A stretch of 42,469 bases of DNA, taken from positions 1 to 42,469 of the forward strand of contig DVOH01000039.1 in the NCBI GenBank assembly GCA_018713745.1, in the 5' to 3' direction. Both the position numbers and the translations under genes were made by a program. Numbering within the stretch: position 1 is the stretch's first letter; each line of letters starts with the position of its first letter. Under the pieces are notes generated by a model. That model saw nothing but the letters and a program-made list of their open reading frames with translations, made no database searches and was not told the origin of the DNA. Shown here piece by piece: positions 28,638-38,438 of this stretch. This DNA comes from Candidatus Stercoripulliclostridium merdipullorum. Its GTDB lineage: Bacteria > Bacillota > Clostridia > Christensenellales > DTU072.

Positions 28638-30110
28638 ATGAAACAACCCCAACGCAACGCATCCGGCCGCTTTACGCAGTCCTGGACCGAACACGACGAG
28701 GCGGTTTTCCTCGACTTGCTGAAGCGCAAAATTTCCGAGCTGAGATGGGAGATCAAATCTTCCGACTCCCCCTATGTGCGCGCCCGCCTTCGCGCCCGCC
28801 GCAGAGAGTACCGCGCCCTCCTCAAAAAGGTCGAAGCCGGCAACTACGACTCCAATTTCCTTGCCGCCGAATTCCGCGGCGGGGGCAAGGCGTCCCGCCC
28901 CGCCGAAGCCGGCTTCAACGCCGACAGACGCCGCGACAAACGCCTGACCCGCTATATCGACTCCTATGACAACATGGAGTTCGACTTCCAAGGTTACTTC
29001 CGCAAAACCCGCTATTTCGGCACGGGGCTTCCTTTCCTGATGCTCCTCCTGACGGTCGCGCTCCTCTTCGTCATGATCGGCGGCGCGATTCTTCCCGCCG
29101 GCACCCTCGGCACCACCCTTTCGGACGCAAGCGACAACGCCGATATCCGCTTCTCGGTTTTCGGGACTTACTACTTCAAACTCGACGACCGCAACAACAA
29201 CTTCCGCGTTCTCAACAACGGCGACTGGCCCGACGCCGTCTTCCTCGACCCTCAGCAAGCCATCGCTTACGGCGAAATCTATACCGACAAAAACGGCAAC
29301 ACCCCCGAGTACGTCTATCTCTACACCGACCTCGGAATGGCGGCAATCGAGTTTGACACCCTCGACGTCGTCAAAGCCGTTTTCCGTACCCCCTTGTTCG
29401 CTTCCACCCGCTTCGACCTCGTCGAAGACCTCAAGGTCATGCAAGGCAAAAGCTGGTACTATATCGCCACCATGCTCTATCGCTCCGACGATATTCAGAT
29501 CGTCAAGGACGAAAACGGCAAATACGACACCGCCTCTATCGTACGCTATGTCACGACCTACGGCATGCCCTATTTCCTTTCTTTCGCTCTCCTGTTCTGT
29601 ATCGTCGAGCTGATCATCAACATCACCCGCATGTTCAGTTATACCGGACGCAGAATTCACGTCATGCCCATCCTGATCCTGATCTGTTTGGCGTGCGCCA
29701 TGCTCTGTCCCCCGCTGATGACCATCGACACCCTGTCGGGCGATCGCGTTTCCGAAGTCTTTAGCGAGTACTTCACCCTCTATTGGTCCGAAGCGCTGCT
29801 CCTGGATACGCAGTCGGTATTCAGTCTGATCTTCGCGTTGTGGATGATCGTTCCCGTCCTGCTTGCCATCCTGCCCGTACTCTTCCGCAACCGCGATTAC
29901 AAGCAGGTCTACCACGTCCCCAAAGGCAACAAACCCCACACCTTCCCGGGACAGACCCAACCCACCAATTTCAACAAAAAACCCAAAAAAGGCGCCGCTC
30001 CCGGCGTCGCCCGCGGCTCTCAACCGGGCTATACCTCGCGCCTGCCCTATCAGTACCCCGTACAACCCCGCAGTCCGCACCCCCGTCCGCCGCAGGGTCC
30101 CCGCCGTTGA
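28638..30110 (+). CDS. Four-pass membrane protein of unknown function
   Basis: This 490-residue protein was not recognised. Residues 1-70 are highly charged and look coiled-coil-like, rich in Arg/Lys/Glu. A first hydrophobic segment lies at 130-152. Residues 155-305 form a polar domain that would be extracellular if the N-terminus is inside. Three more hydrophobic segments follow at about 309-329, 342-363 and 394-415. The tail (425-490) is Pro/Gly/basic-rich and probably disordered. AGGAGACGATT precedes the ATG, and a clear promoter lies upstream. The gap to cysE is 71 bases and contains a GC hairpin (30140-30159) without a T run, so it may be co-transcribed with cysE-cysS. Confidence 0.75.
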   Translation: MKQPQRNASGRFTQSWTEHDEAVFLDLLKRKISELRWEIKSSDSPYVRARLRARRREYRALLKKVEAGNYDSNFLAAEFRGGGKASRPAEAGFNADRRRDKRLTRYIDSYDNMEFDFQGYFRKTRYFGTGLPFLMLLLTVALLFVMIGGAILPAGTLGTTLSDASDNADIRFSVFGTYYFKLDDRNNNFRVLNNGDWPDAVFLDPQQAIAYGEIYTDKNGNTPEYVYLYTDLGMAAIEFDTLDVVKAVFRTPLFASTRFDLVEDLKVMQGKSWYYIATMLYRSDDIQIVKDENGKYDTASIVRYVTTYGMPYFLSFALLFCIVELIINITRMFSYTGRRIHVMPILILICLACAMLCPPLMTIDTLSGDRVSEVFSEYFTLYWSEALLLDTQSVFSLIFALWMIVPVLLAILPVLFRNRDYKQVYHVPKGNKPHTFPGQTQPTNFNKKPKKGAAPGVARGSQPGYTSRLPYQYPVQPRSPHPRPPQGPRR

Positions 30111-30181
30111 CGGCATAAAACGCTATCCCCGTCCGCTCAGCCCGGCACCGCGTCCGGGCAACCTTCATAAAATGTAATATT

Positions 30182-30888
30182 ATGTTCAAAAAAATCAAAT
30201 CCGACATCGACGCCGCCCTTCGCAACGACCCGGCGGCAGGCAGCCGCGCGCAGGTCTTGTTCACCTACAGCGGCATCAAAGCACTCGTCCGCTACCGCAT
30301 TGCCCATTGGCTTTATCTCAAAGGCTTCCGCTTTCTCGCCCGCGTCGTCAGTGCGCGTGCACGTCGCATCACCGGGATCGAAATTCACCCCGCCGCCAAA
30401 ATCGGCGAGGGCGTTTTTATTGATCACGGCGTCGGCGTCGTCATCGGCGAAACCGCCGAAATCGGCAACAACGTCACGATTTACCAAGGCGTGACGCTGG
30501 GGGGCACCGGCAAGGACGTCGGCAAGCGGCACCCCACCATCCGCGACAACGTCATGATTTCGGCAGGCGCCAAAATTCTCGGTCCCGTCGTCATCGGCGA
30601 AGGCAGCAAGGTCGGCGCCGGCAGCGTCGTTCTGAAAGACGTTCCGCCCCACTGCACCGTCGTCGGGATTCCCGGCAGAGTCGTCCGCCGCCACGGCGAA
30701 CGCTACAACGACCTCGACCAAAAGCTTCCCGACCCCGTCCTCGAAGAATTTGCCCGTCTTAACAAGCGGCTTGCCGTGCTGGAAGAAAAACTCGGCGTTT
30801 TTGCCTGCCGATACTCCATCGCGTCGCCCGAAGTCCGCGCCGAAACCCAACCCATCGAAACCATAGATACCAGTGAGGATTCTCAAAC

Positions 30889-30895
<7 letters not shown>
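30182..30895 (+). CDS. cysE: Serine O-acetyltransferase
   Basis: This 237-residue protein acetylates serine with acetyl-CoA, the first step of cysteine synthesis. It has the left-handed beta-helix of hexapeptide repeats from about residue 65 to 165. The catalytic D81-H82 is in FIDHGVGVVIGE, and HPTI (H117) follows the GGTGKDVGKR loop. The short N-terminal helical part is usual for Bacillota enzymes. No good ribosome site is visible before the ATG at 30182. The gene overlaps cysS by seven bases, so acetylserine synthesis and cysteine charging are co-expressed, as in other Bacillota. Confidence 0.92.
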
Positions 30896-32276
<1,381 letters not shown>

Positions 32277-32280
<4 letters not shown>

Positions 32281-32966
32281 TCGTCTGCCCGCGTTGCAAC
32301 ATCACGATCGGATGCCGCACAACGGTATGCCCGTTGTGCCACGCTCCGCTCGATCTTTCCGACGGGCGCGCCGCCCGACTGCGCGCGCTTCCCGTGCCGT
32401 ATCCCCGCATCACGGGGACGCCGCGCACGGGGCAGGCGTTGTTTGAACCGTTGTATTTTTGCATTTCCCTCGCGCTGGTTCTGATCGCGTTTTTGACCGA
32501 GGGACTTCTGACACAAACGTTGCGTTACTCGTACTTTATCGCGGCGGGATTGATCTATCTATATATTCTGATCCGCAAAACCTTTACAAACACCCGGTTT
32601 TTTTCGCAAAAAATCGTCGTGCAAGCCGTTGCGCTTTCCGTTCTTGCCGTCGCCGCGGCGGGGTTCTTGCCGGAGCATATCGTCTTTACCATCGTCCTGC
32701 CCCTTATTCACCTCGTTTCGCTGCTTGCCGTCGTCGTGTTTGTCGCCGTTCACTTCCGCTCGCCAAGGCAATATCTGATCAGCCTGTTTGCCGTCGCTTT
32801 GCTCGGATTTTTTCCGCTGATCGGCGTCATTTTCTTTCAGCCGCCCGACTACACCTTCGTCCCCGCCGTCGTTACGGCGTCCTTCAGCCTTACCGCAATC
32901 GTCTCTCTTTTCGTGTTCGGCGCCAAAAAATTCCTCCGCGAACTCCGCCGCAACTTCCACCTCTGA
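32277..32966 (+). CDS. Zinc-ribbon membrane protein, DUF6320-like
   Basis: This 229-residue protein starts with GTG at 32277, overlapping the cysS stop by four bases. An N-terminal zinc ribbon (C4-P-R-C7, then C18-P-L-C21) precedes about five to six hydrophobic segments from residue 55 to 215. It ends in a basic tail. The layout resembles small clostridial zinc-ribbon membrane proteins annotated as DUF6320. Translation is probably coupled to cysS. The function is unknown. The stop codon directly abuts the stop of the convergent gene. Confidence 0.7.
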
Positions 32967-33368
32967 TTACAGCACCCCGAGGATGCCCAGCGCGCGCGTC
33001 TCGGTGTCCAGCAACTCGGCGACGTCGGTTCCTTCCGCGCCCATCCGATCGAGCAGAACAAACAGCTCGATCTGACTTTCCACCAATTTTCGGTACAGAT
33101 TGCCCTGCACCCGACAGCCGCCCGCTTTGAAGTCGGGTACGCTTTGCTCCCCGATCAACGCCCGCAACGCCGCAAGCGTTTTGTTTTTGAGTGCCTTGAG
33201 ATAGGACAACGTTCGTGTCGCCTGCCCCTGGCGCATCCTTGCCGCATCGATCCACTCGATCTGCCGTTCGACGAGGTACGCCGCGTCCCGCGCGGCAGAA
33301 CTGTTTGCCGCCGCTCCCAGCGTCGCGCGGTACTCCCGCGCCATCCGTTCCATATAATCACCGTCCAT
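32967..33368 (-). CDS. Small helical protein of unknown function
   Basis: This 133-residue protein is predicted to be mostly helical, rich in Ala/Arg/Glu/Leu, and has no signal peptide or membrane segment. I chose the ATG at 33368 because AAGGAGGCG lies directly upstream; a longer frame up to 33425 has no such support. The stop codon at 32967-32969 touches the stop of the convergent zinc-ribbon gene with no base between. I recognise no family. Confidence 0.6.
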   Translation of the reverse strand: MDGDYMERMAREYRATLGAAANSSAARDAAYLVERQIEWIDAARMRQGQATRTLSYLKALKNKTLAALRALIGEQSVPDFKAGGCRVQGNLYRKLVESQIELFVLLDRMGAEGTDVAELLDTETRALGILGVL

Positions 33369-33424
33369 CGCGCCTCCTTGTGCTCCATTGTATGACAAAG
33401 CGCGCCGTTTGGTGCGTTGCAACA

Positions 33425-33450
33425 AAAAACGCGCCGAAAAGCGCGTTTTT
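33425..33450 (-). terminator. Bidirectional intrinsic terminator after the cvpA operon
   Basis: AAAAACGCGC and GCGCGTTTTT form a perfect ten-pair stem around a CGAAAA loop, so A and T runs flank the GC core on both sides. It lies 24 bases beyond the stop of the membrane protein gene at 33474 and ends the minus-strand operon. Confidence 0.88.
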
Positions 33451-33473
33451 ACCGATTCGGTCGGGCGCGGCTG

Positions 33474-34019
33474 TTATTTTGCTTCGATCGAAATCCCCTT
33501 TTTCCCGATTACCAGCTTTTTGTCCTTGACGGTCAGGATTCCGCTCAAAAGCGGTACGGCAAGAAAGACAATCGACATCACGATCCCCAACGAATAAATG
33601 AGATATTGCACGCCGAGCTTGGGGAAAATTGCCTGGAAGTCCACCGCTACCATCTTGACCATAAACTCGCCGACGGGACCGTAGAGATTGCTTGCCGCGG
33701 GAAACAGTGCGACAAAAACATAAAGGAGCGGCAGCGTCAACACGGTACTGAACGCCGTAATCCCGATGGTCAAGGCGTTGCGGAGCTTTTTGTCCTCGAT
33801 CGTTGCCGCAACGTTTGAAAACAACATGATCCCCACCGACATCGTTACGATTACGATAATATATCGTACGATTATATGCCCGATCTTATAAAAAGCCGGA
33901 AACACGGGGACGATTTCCGCCGCAGTCAGAACAAATAGCAAGCCGAATACGATGATTACGACGGCAACGGCAAGCAAGCCGATCTGAACTTTGAGTTTTT
34001 TAGTCGATTTTGCGGGCAT
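33474..34019 (-). CDS. Multi-pass membrane protein of unknown function
   Basis: This 181-residue protein has a short basic N-terminus (MPAKSTKKLK) and about four to five hydrophobic segments up to residue 170, then a basic end. I chose the ATG at 34019 because AGGAGGAG lies just upstream; a longer frame to 34040 has no such site. It is the last gene of the cvpA operon and is followed by a perfect terminator. No family was recognised. Confidence 0.7.
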   Translation of the reverse strand: MPAKSTKKLKVQIGLLAVAVVIIVFGLLFVLTAAEIVPVFPAFYKIGHIIVRYIIVIVTMSVGIMLFSNVAATIEDKKLRNALTIGITAFSTVLTLPLLYVFVALFPAASNLYGPVGEFMVKMVAVDFQAIFPKLGVQYLIYSLGIVMSIVFLAVPLLSGILTVKDKKLVIGKKGISIEAK

Positions 34020-34045
34020 AATCTCCTCCTGAATCCCCAAAATGT

Positions 34046-35032
34046 TTAACCCGACGCCAACAGTTGCTGCCAGCGGTCTTCGTTGACGAGATCGACGGTT
34101 TCCACCCGTCGGTAAAGACGGTCCAGTGCGGTTTTGACGCGGTTGCTTTGCATGGCGGCAAGCGCCTTATCCCGTGCAAGGGACGATCCCTTCGGCACGA
34201 AGCCCACCGCCCCCGTAAAGCGGACATAATCGTTCTCCGACCCGATGAACGTGGTCGGAATCACTTCTTCGGCAAAATATCGGAGGGTCGCCTTGATCAC
34301 GCGCGCACCGTACGGATCGTCGGGTTTGAACGGAATCTCCGCCGTCAGAATGCTGTCGCCGCGATACCAAAAGCGCAACGTGCCGTCGGCAATGACCGTC
34401 AGCGTCCCGTCTTCGCGGTCGGCGATTTCGAGAAGATCCCCCGATCCCGCCCCGCCTTTGACGGGCGGCAGATACACTTCTTCGGCAGGCATCGAAAAGC
34501 GTGCCGCTTCGTAGCGGCCGCCCCCTTCGACGTCGCTTCCCGCGGCAAACGCTTCGATCTCGCGCCAACCGCCCGCAACCATCATAACGTTGGCTTTGGC
34601 GCAGTGGTAGCGCTCGAACATCTCGATCGCCTCTTTGTCGATTGCCGCGCGGATTTCCCGCGTCGTACAATCGCCGTACTCCACGACGACACTGTCAACA
34701 ATATCGCCGTCTGTCAGACTGATTTCGGCGGTTCGGGATCCCAAAAAGACAATTACCTCGGGGTCGTCAAGCTTGCGTTCGGGTGTTGCCCGATCGAGCA
34801 TACACTCGAGATGCAGCTCTTTGTCAAAGGTTTTGTCGCAGGCAAGACGTACGCCGCGCGTCATCTCGTCGTCGGTCAAAAACCGCCGATCCAGCGCCGT
34901 AACGGGGAGGGCGGGCGCAACGATCCGACACCTGCCGCAGACGCCTTTTCCGCCGCAGGGAAAACGGAAGCCTTCGGCGATCAGCCGATCCCGAAGGCTC
35001 TCAGGTTGTTGTGTTTTTAAGATCAGTTTCAT
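34046..35032 (-). CDS. [2Fe-2S] ferredoxin-domain protein related to RACo (DUF4445), shortened
   Basis: This 328-residue protein starts with a [2Fe-2S] domain (residues about 1-80) with C26-X5-C32-X2-C35-X29-C65, the plant-type ferredoxin spacing. The C-terminal 60 residues (GSSLARDKALAAM, RVKTALDRLYRRVETVDL) resemble the end of DUF4445/RACo proteins, which activate corrinoid proteins by ATP-driven electron transfer. Such proteins are usually 500-650 residues long; here the middle ASKHA part is reduced or replaced. It starts three bases after the stop of the upstream repeat protein, with no clear ribosome site, so translation is probably coupled. No corrinoid-protein or methyltransferase gene is in the window, so a RACo role is doubtful. 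Confidence 0.6.
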   Translation of the reverse strand: MKLILKTQQPESLRDRLIAEGFRFPCGGKGVCGRCRIVAPALPVTALDRRFLTDDEMTRGVRLACDKTFDKELHLECMLDRATPERKLDDPEVIVFLGSRTAEISLTDGDIVDSVVVEYGDCTTREIRAAIDKEAIEMFERYHCAKANVMMVAGGWREIEAFAAGSDVEGGGRYEAARFSMPAEEVYLPPVKGGAGSGDLLEIADREDGTLTVIADGTLRFWYRGDSILTAEIPFKPDDPYGARVIKATLRYFAEEVIPTTFIGSENDYVRFTGAVGFVPKGSSLARDKALAAMQSNRVKTALDRLYRRVETVDLVNEDRWQQLLASG

Positions 35033-35035
35033 CGT

Positions 35036-36886
35036 TTAAGCAAAATACTCGACCCAAACGGCAGGATGCTCGACATAGCTTGCGCCCTGTTTGACGGAGA
35101 TCGTCCCGAGAACGGAGAATTCGCCCGTACGGTTGCCGCGGACATACATATATCCGCCCGCATTGTAAGCGACCGTCGTGCCCGCTTCGATCGTCAGCGT
35201 AAACCCGTTGCACTCGACGTTGAACGGCATGGTAAACGCGCCGCTGACCGTCGTATCCTGCGTCAGCTTGATCGTCATCCCGGGCTTTCCGCTGCCGGGA
35301 TTGGCGGCTATCAGCGCGGCAAGCGTTTCGGGCGTCAGCACTCCGCCGCTCAGTTCGTACTGCGGCGGGACCGCCGTCGGATTGTTGAGCAACGCGATAT
35401 AGTCTTCGACCATCGATTGCGGCGTCGCGTTGTAAATCCGCGATTTGACAAGATAAGCGCTGTCCGCTATCGTTACGTTGAGAATGCCGAGCAGTTTCAG
35501 CTTGTACACCGAAGCGTCTTGTCCGAATGCCTGCGACAATGCCGAAGGCAGTTCGTCCAATTGGGTTTCGGGCGCGACCAACGCGAGAATCCCTTTGTCG
35601 TAGTCACGGAAAATATCTTTGATCGTCAGGCTGGCGATGGTGTTGTTAAGATCGGTTGCGTTGAGCTTGGTGTTGCGCAGACTCCACAACAACGGTTCGA
35701 CCTCGCCTTCTTTCAGTTCGATCATTTCCCCGATCGTCGTATCTTCGATCGCCCGCGTCAGTTCTGCCCCGAGATCGGTCACCTTGGCGCCTTTCAGTTT
35801 GATCAGCACTGCGTGCGACTTGGGTTGGTCGGGATCGTAATCGGGAGAGGCGGGATCGTTGATTTTGACGGCGTCGCCCATCGTCATTTCGTCGATCGCC
35901 TTGCCCATTTCGTCCAGTTTCTTATCCCCGAGATAGCTCCAGACATGGCTGGTACCGACTTCGATCAGCTCCGAAATCGGTTTTTCCTTGAGGGCGTCGT
36001 CGATGCTCATCCGCGTGCGGTTGCCGTTTTCGTCGTACTGCGTCTTCATCGAGCAATCTTTGAGGGCTTGCAGAATTTTGGACGAGTTTTCGTCAATCGT
36101 CATCATTTCGCCCAGCGTCATCGCGTTGATCGTGTCGTCAAGGCTGGTCCCGTCGCTCAGTTCGCCGATCGTCATCGGCAACAGTTTTTGCATGACGGGC
36201 GAAGGATCGTCCTGCTTGGCGATCAGTTCTTCGAGCTTCATCGAGTTGAGAATGCTGTCGAAGTCGTTCGAAATTTCCTGCAACGGATATTGTCCGAGTT
36301 TTTGGAGCATGGGGCTGGACTCGGTTTTGGTCGGGTCGGCAACGACGTCCGCGGCATATACAACCGTAATAAACCGGTCAAGATTGTAGGTGTCCATCGT
36401 CTCGAACGCCGTGTTGAGGGGTTGCGACAAAAAGGATTCTTCTTTGAAAATAGGGAAGTCCGGCAGTCCGATCGACATTTTGTCGGACGCACCCTGAAGG
36501 GTCAGATTGTCGGCGATCGCTTCGGACAAGCCGCCGAGTGTCGCCTCTTTGATCACGGTCTGTTCGACGCCGAAGTTGTCGTAAATCAGCTGACTGACCG
36601 AATCGAGTCCGATCATGCTTTCGAGCTTGCCGACTTCGGTTTCGTTGAGTTTGGCAACGGTGTTGCCGATCTCCTTGATATAGTCCAGCAGGCTCATGTT
36701 GCGGTATTCTTCGGCGACTTCGAGTTTGAGCGATCCGAGAGAATTGCCCACGAGATCGACGACTTGTCCCGTCGAGCCTTCTTGTTTTAGCAAATTATAG
36801 GCGTAAAATCCCGCGCCGCCGACCAAGCCCACCGCACCGATCACGATGCCGAGCAAAAAGATCAAAATTTTACCGAAACATTTCAT
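35036..36886 (-). CDS. Membrane-anchored repeat protein with TIGE-like motifs
   Basis: This 616-residue protein has one N-terminal hydrophobic segment (about 7-31) rich in Gly/Val/Leu and is otherwise likely extracellular. Between residues about 200 and 430 a motif recurs: MTIGEL (238-243), MTLGEM (256-261), MTMGDA (334-339), TTIGEM (383-388) and LTIKDI (420-425). It is usually followed by an acidic stretch and an ILxxLK-type helix. The last 100 residues are beta-like (TIKLTQDTTVSGAFTM and later strands). AAGGGG precedes the start. It sits between cvpA and the iron-sulfur gene in one operon. I do not recognise a function. Confidence 0.7.
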   Translation of the reverse strand: MKCFGKILIFLLGIVIGAVGLVGGAGFYAYNLLKQEGSTGQVVDLVGNSLGSLKLEVAEEYRNMSLLDYIKEIGNTVAKLNETEVGKLESMIGLDSVSQLIYDNFGVEQTVIKEATLGGLSEAIADNLTLQGASDKMSIGLPDFPIFKEESFLSQPLNTAFETMDTYNLDRFITVVYAADVVADPTKTESSPMLQKLGQYPLQEISNDFDSILNSMKLEELIAKQDDPSPVMQKLLPMTIGELSDGTSLDDTINAMTLGEMMTIDENSSKILQALKDCSMKTQYDENGNRTRMSIDDALKEKPISELIEVGTSHVWSYLGDKKLDEMGKAIDEMTMGDAVKINDPASPDYDPDQPKSHAVLIKLKGAKVTDLGAELTRAIEDTTIGEMIELKEGEVEPLLWSLRNTKLNATDLNNTIASLTIKDIFRDYDKGILALVAPETQLDELPSALSQAFGQDASVYKLKLLGILNVTIADSAYLVKSRIYNATPQSMVEDYIALLNNPTAVPPQYELSGGVLTPETLAALIAANPGSGKPGMTIKLTQDTTVSGAFTMPFNVECNGFTLTIEAGTTVAYNAGGYMYVRGNRTGEFSVLGTISVKQGASYVEHPAVWVEYFA

Positions 36887-36919
36887 AAGAATGCCCCTTC
36901 CGCGCAGACAAACGCGCTG

Positions 36920-37738
36920 TTACTTTGCAAGTTTTTCGAGGTTGATATATTTGACGATGTAGTCGTAGACAAAATTGTTTTCGACGATCAGGCTGCCGAT
37001 GGTGCTTTGCTCGAAGACCGTCTTAACCTCGGTAAAGAAGGAGAACGGGAAGAGCATCTGACAAACCGTCACGACGCACAGAACGACGACGGCGCCGACC
37101 GCAATCCCGAACACAAAGCCCACCAATTTGTCCAAAAAGTGGACGACGTAAATGTTTTGAACCATTTTGTGCAGAATGAAATACAACAGCGCAAACGCCA
37201 GGCGCAAAACAATCAGAAGACCGACAAAGACGATCGCCATAATAATCAGATTGGCAACCGCCTGGGACACGGCAACGGATAGGTATACCGCATCCTGCTC
37301 GGCAAGCGCCGACACGATGAAGGGACGAATCAGCTCGTGCAGCTTGATCGTCTGATACGGCGAGCCGTTGAAAATGGTGCTGAAACTCTGATAATTGCCT
37401 TCGTCGTCCTGAAACGCGAGTTCGTCCGAAGTAAACTCGCCGTCGCCGTTGAAATCGTAATACACGATGTTGGCATACGAATTGGGCAATTCGGCGGCGA
37501 TGCCGGTTTCGATTTTTTCGACGAGTTTGGTTTCGGCGTCGGTGTTGTCGACGATCATCTGCGTGACGGGCGAAGCCAGCACGACGGCAAGCGCAAGGAC
37601 GGCGATCGAGCAAACCAGTCCGTAAGCCGATTTGACCAGACCTTTTTTGAGTCCGACGATTGCAAACACGACCAGAATCAGAACGATGACGGCGTCGACA
37701 ATCAGTCCGTACGAAAAATTAAATGCGGCGAGATTCAT
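36920..37738 (-). CDS. CvpA-family membrane protein with an EF-hand-like loop
   Basis: This 272-residue protein has the CvpA/colicin V production family layout: an early hydrophobic segment followed by GLKKGLVKSAYG, and several further hydrophobic segments. A loop between the second and third segments contains DFNGDGEFTSDE, which matches a canonical EF-hand calcium loop (D, N, D, G and a final E at the expected places). GGGAGG lies just before the ATG. It is the first gene of a four-gene operon with a strong promoter. CvpA proteins affect envelope stress and surface functions in studied bacteria; the exact role here is unknown. Confidence 0.8.
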   Translation of the reverse strand: MNLAAFNFSYGLIVDAVIVLILVVFAIVGLKKGLVKSAYGLVCSIAVLALAVVLASPVTQMIVDNTDAETKLVEKIETGIAAELPNSYANIVYYDFNGDGEFTSDELAFQDDEGNYQSFSTIFNGSPYQTIKLHELIRPFIVSALAEQDAVYLSVAVSQAVANLIIMAIVFVGLLIVLRLAFALLYFILHKMVQNIYVVHFLDKLVGFVFGIAVGAVVVLCVVTVCQMLFPFSFFTEVKTVFEQSTIGSLIVENNFVYDYIVKYINLEKLAK

Positions 37739-37776
37739 GTTGCCTCCCTGTTGTCAGCTGAAAGATATACGCATAC

Positions 37777-37805
37777 ATTATAACACCTACATATAATAAA
37801 ATCAA
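37777..37805 (-). promoter_or_regulatory. Sigma-A promoter of the cvpA operon
   Basis: On the minus strand TTGATT (37800-37805) and TATAAT (37777-37782) have a 17-base spacer. It drives cvpA and three downstream genes down to the terminator at 33425-33450. Confidence 0.85.
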
Positions 37806-37874
37806 GTTCTAATATCGGGATATTCGCCGCCCGGAATGGCAATAATTCCCGCAAACCGTCTTCTCGGAGGAACT

Positions 37875-38342
37875 ATGCCATTACCCGTAATTTTGTGTAT
37901 CGGCTCGTCGGGCGTCAGCGGTGACAGCCTCGGACCTTTGGTCGGCGACCTGCTCCGCCGCCGCTACAATGTCAAAGCGTTTGTCTACGGCTGTCCCGAA
38001 CGGCCCGTCAACGGACTGAATTATACGCAATACATCGAGCACATCGAACGCGTCCACCACGGCAGCGTCGTCATCGCCGTCGACGCCTGCGTCGGCAGTC
38101 GGGACGACGTCGGCAAAATCAAATTTTCGCCTTCAGGGCTGACCGCGGGCGGCGCTCTCAACAAAAATCTGCGCCGCTTCGGCGACCTCGGCGTGCTCGG
38201 GGTCGTCGCACCCCGACAGCAAGACAATCTGTCGGCATTGATGCAGGTGCCGTTTTCCTTCGTCGACGAAATGAGCCGCGCCGCCGCCCGCGGCGTCGTC
38301 CGCATTCTCGCTGCTTTGCAGGCAGGCGGAACGATCACCTAA
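37875..38342 (+). CDS. yyaC: YyaC-family sporulation protein (DUF1256)
   Basis: This 155-residue protein matches the YyaC family found in endospore formers, with a fold related to the germination protease. CIGSSGVSGDSLGPLVGDLL near the start and VIAVDACVG are the family signatures. The ATG at 37875 is preceded by CGGAGG, which rules out a longer start at 37836. In studied spore formers this family is linked to sporulation, and its presence supports an endospore-forming host. The gene is divergent from the cvpA operon. Its own promoter was not clear to me. Confidence 0.87.
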   Translation: MPLPVILCIGSSGVSGDSLGPLVGDLLRRRYNVKAFVYGCPERPVNGLNYTQYIEHIERVHHGSVVIAVDACVGSRDDVGKIKFSPSGLTAGGALNKNLRRFGDLGVLGVVAPRQQDNLSALMQVPFSFVDEMSRAAARGVVRILAALQAGGTIT

Positions 38343-38369
38343 AATACACCTTTTTCACACAAAAACCCG

Positions 38370-38398
38370 TTGCAATCGAGGGTATTTTGTGGTAATAT
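38370..38398 (+). promoter_or_regulatory. Sigma-A promoter of ftsH
   Basis: TTGCAA (38370-38375) and TAATAT (38393-38398) are 17 bases apart. The ftsH ribosome site AGAGGA follows before the ATG at 38439. An imperfect inverted repeat overlaps this promoter and might also serve as a weak yyaC terminator. Confidence 0.65.
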
Positions 38399-38438
38399 AT
38401 ATGATAATCTATCAATTTCTTCCCGATAAAGAGGATCC

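Noticed and set aside
28614..30116. Minus-strand open frame of 500 residues
   Set aside because: It is a mirror of the 490-residue membrane protein, which has a good promoter and AGGAG site on the plus strand.
35066..36790. Plus-strand open frame of 574 residues
   Set aside because: It is the aligned antisense of the anchored repeat protein gene, which has a ribosome site, membrane anchor and operon context.
37836..38342. Longer yyaC start at 37836
   Set aside because: The CGGAGG ribosome site fits only the ATG at 37875, where homology also begins.
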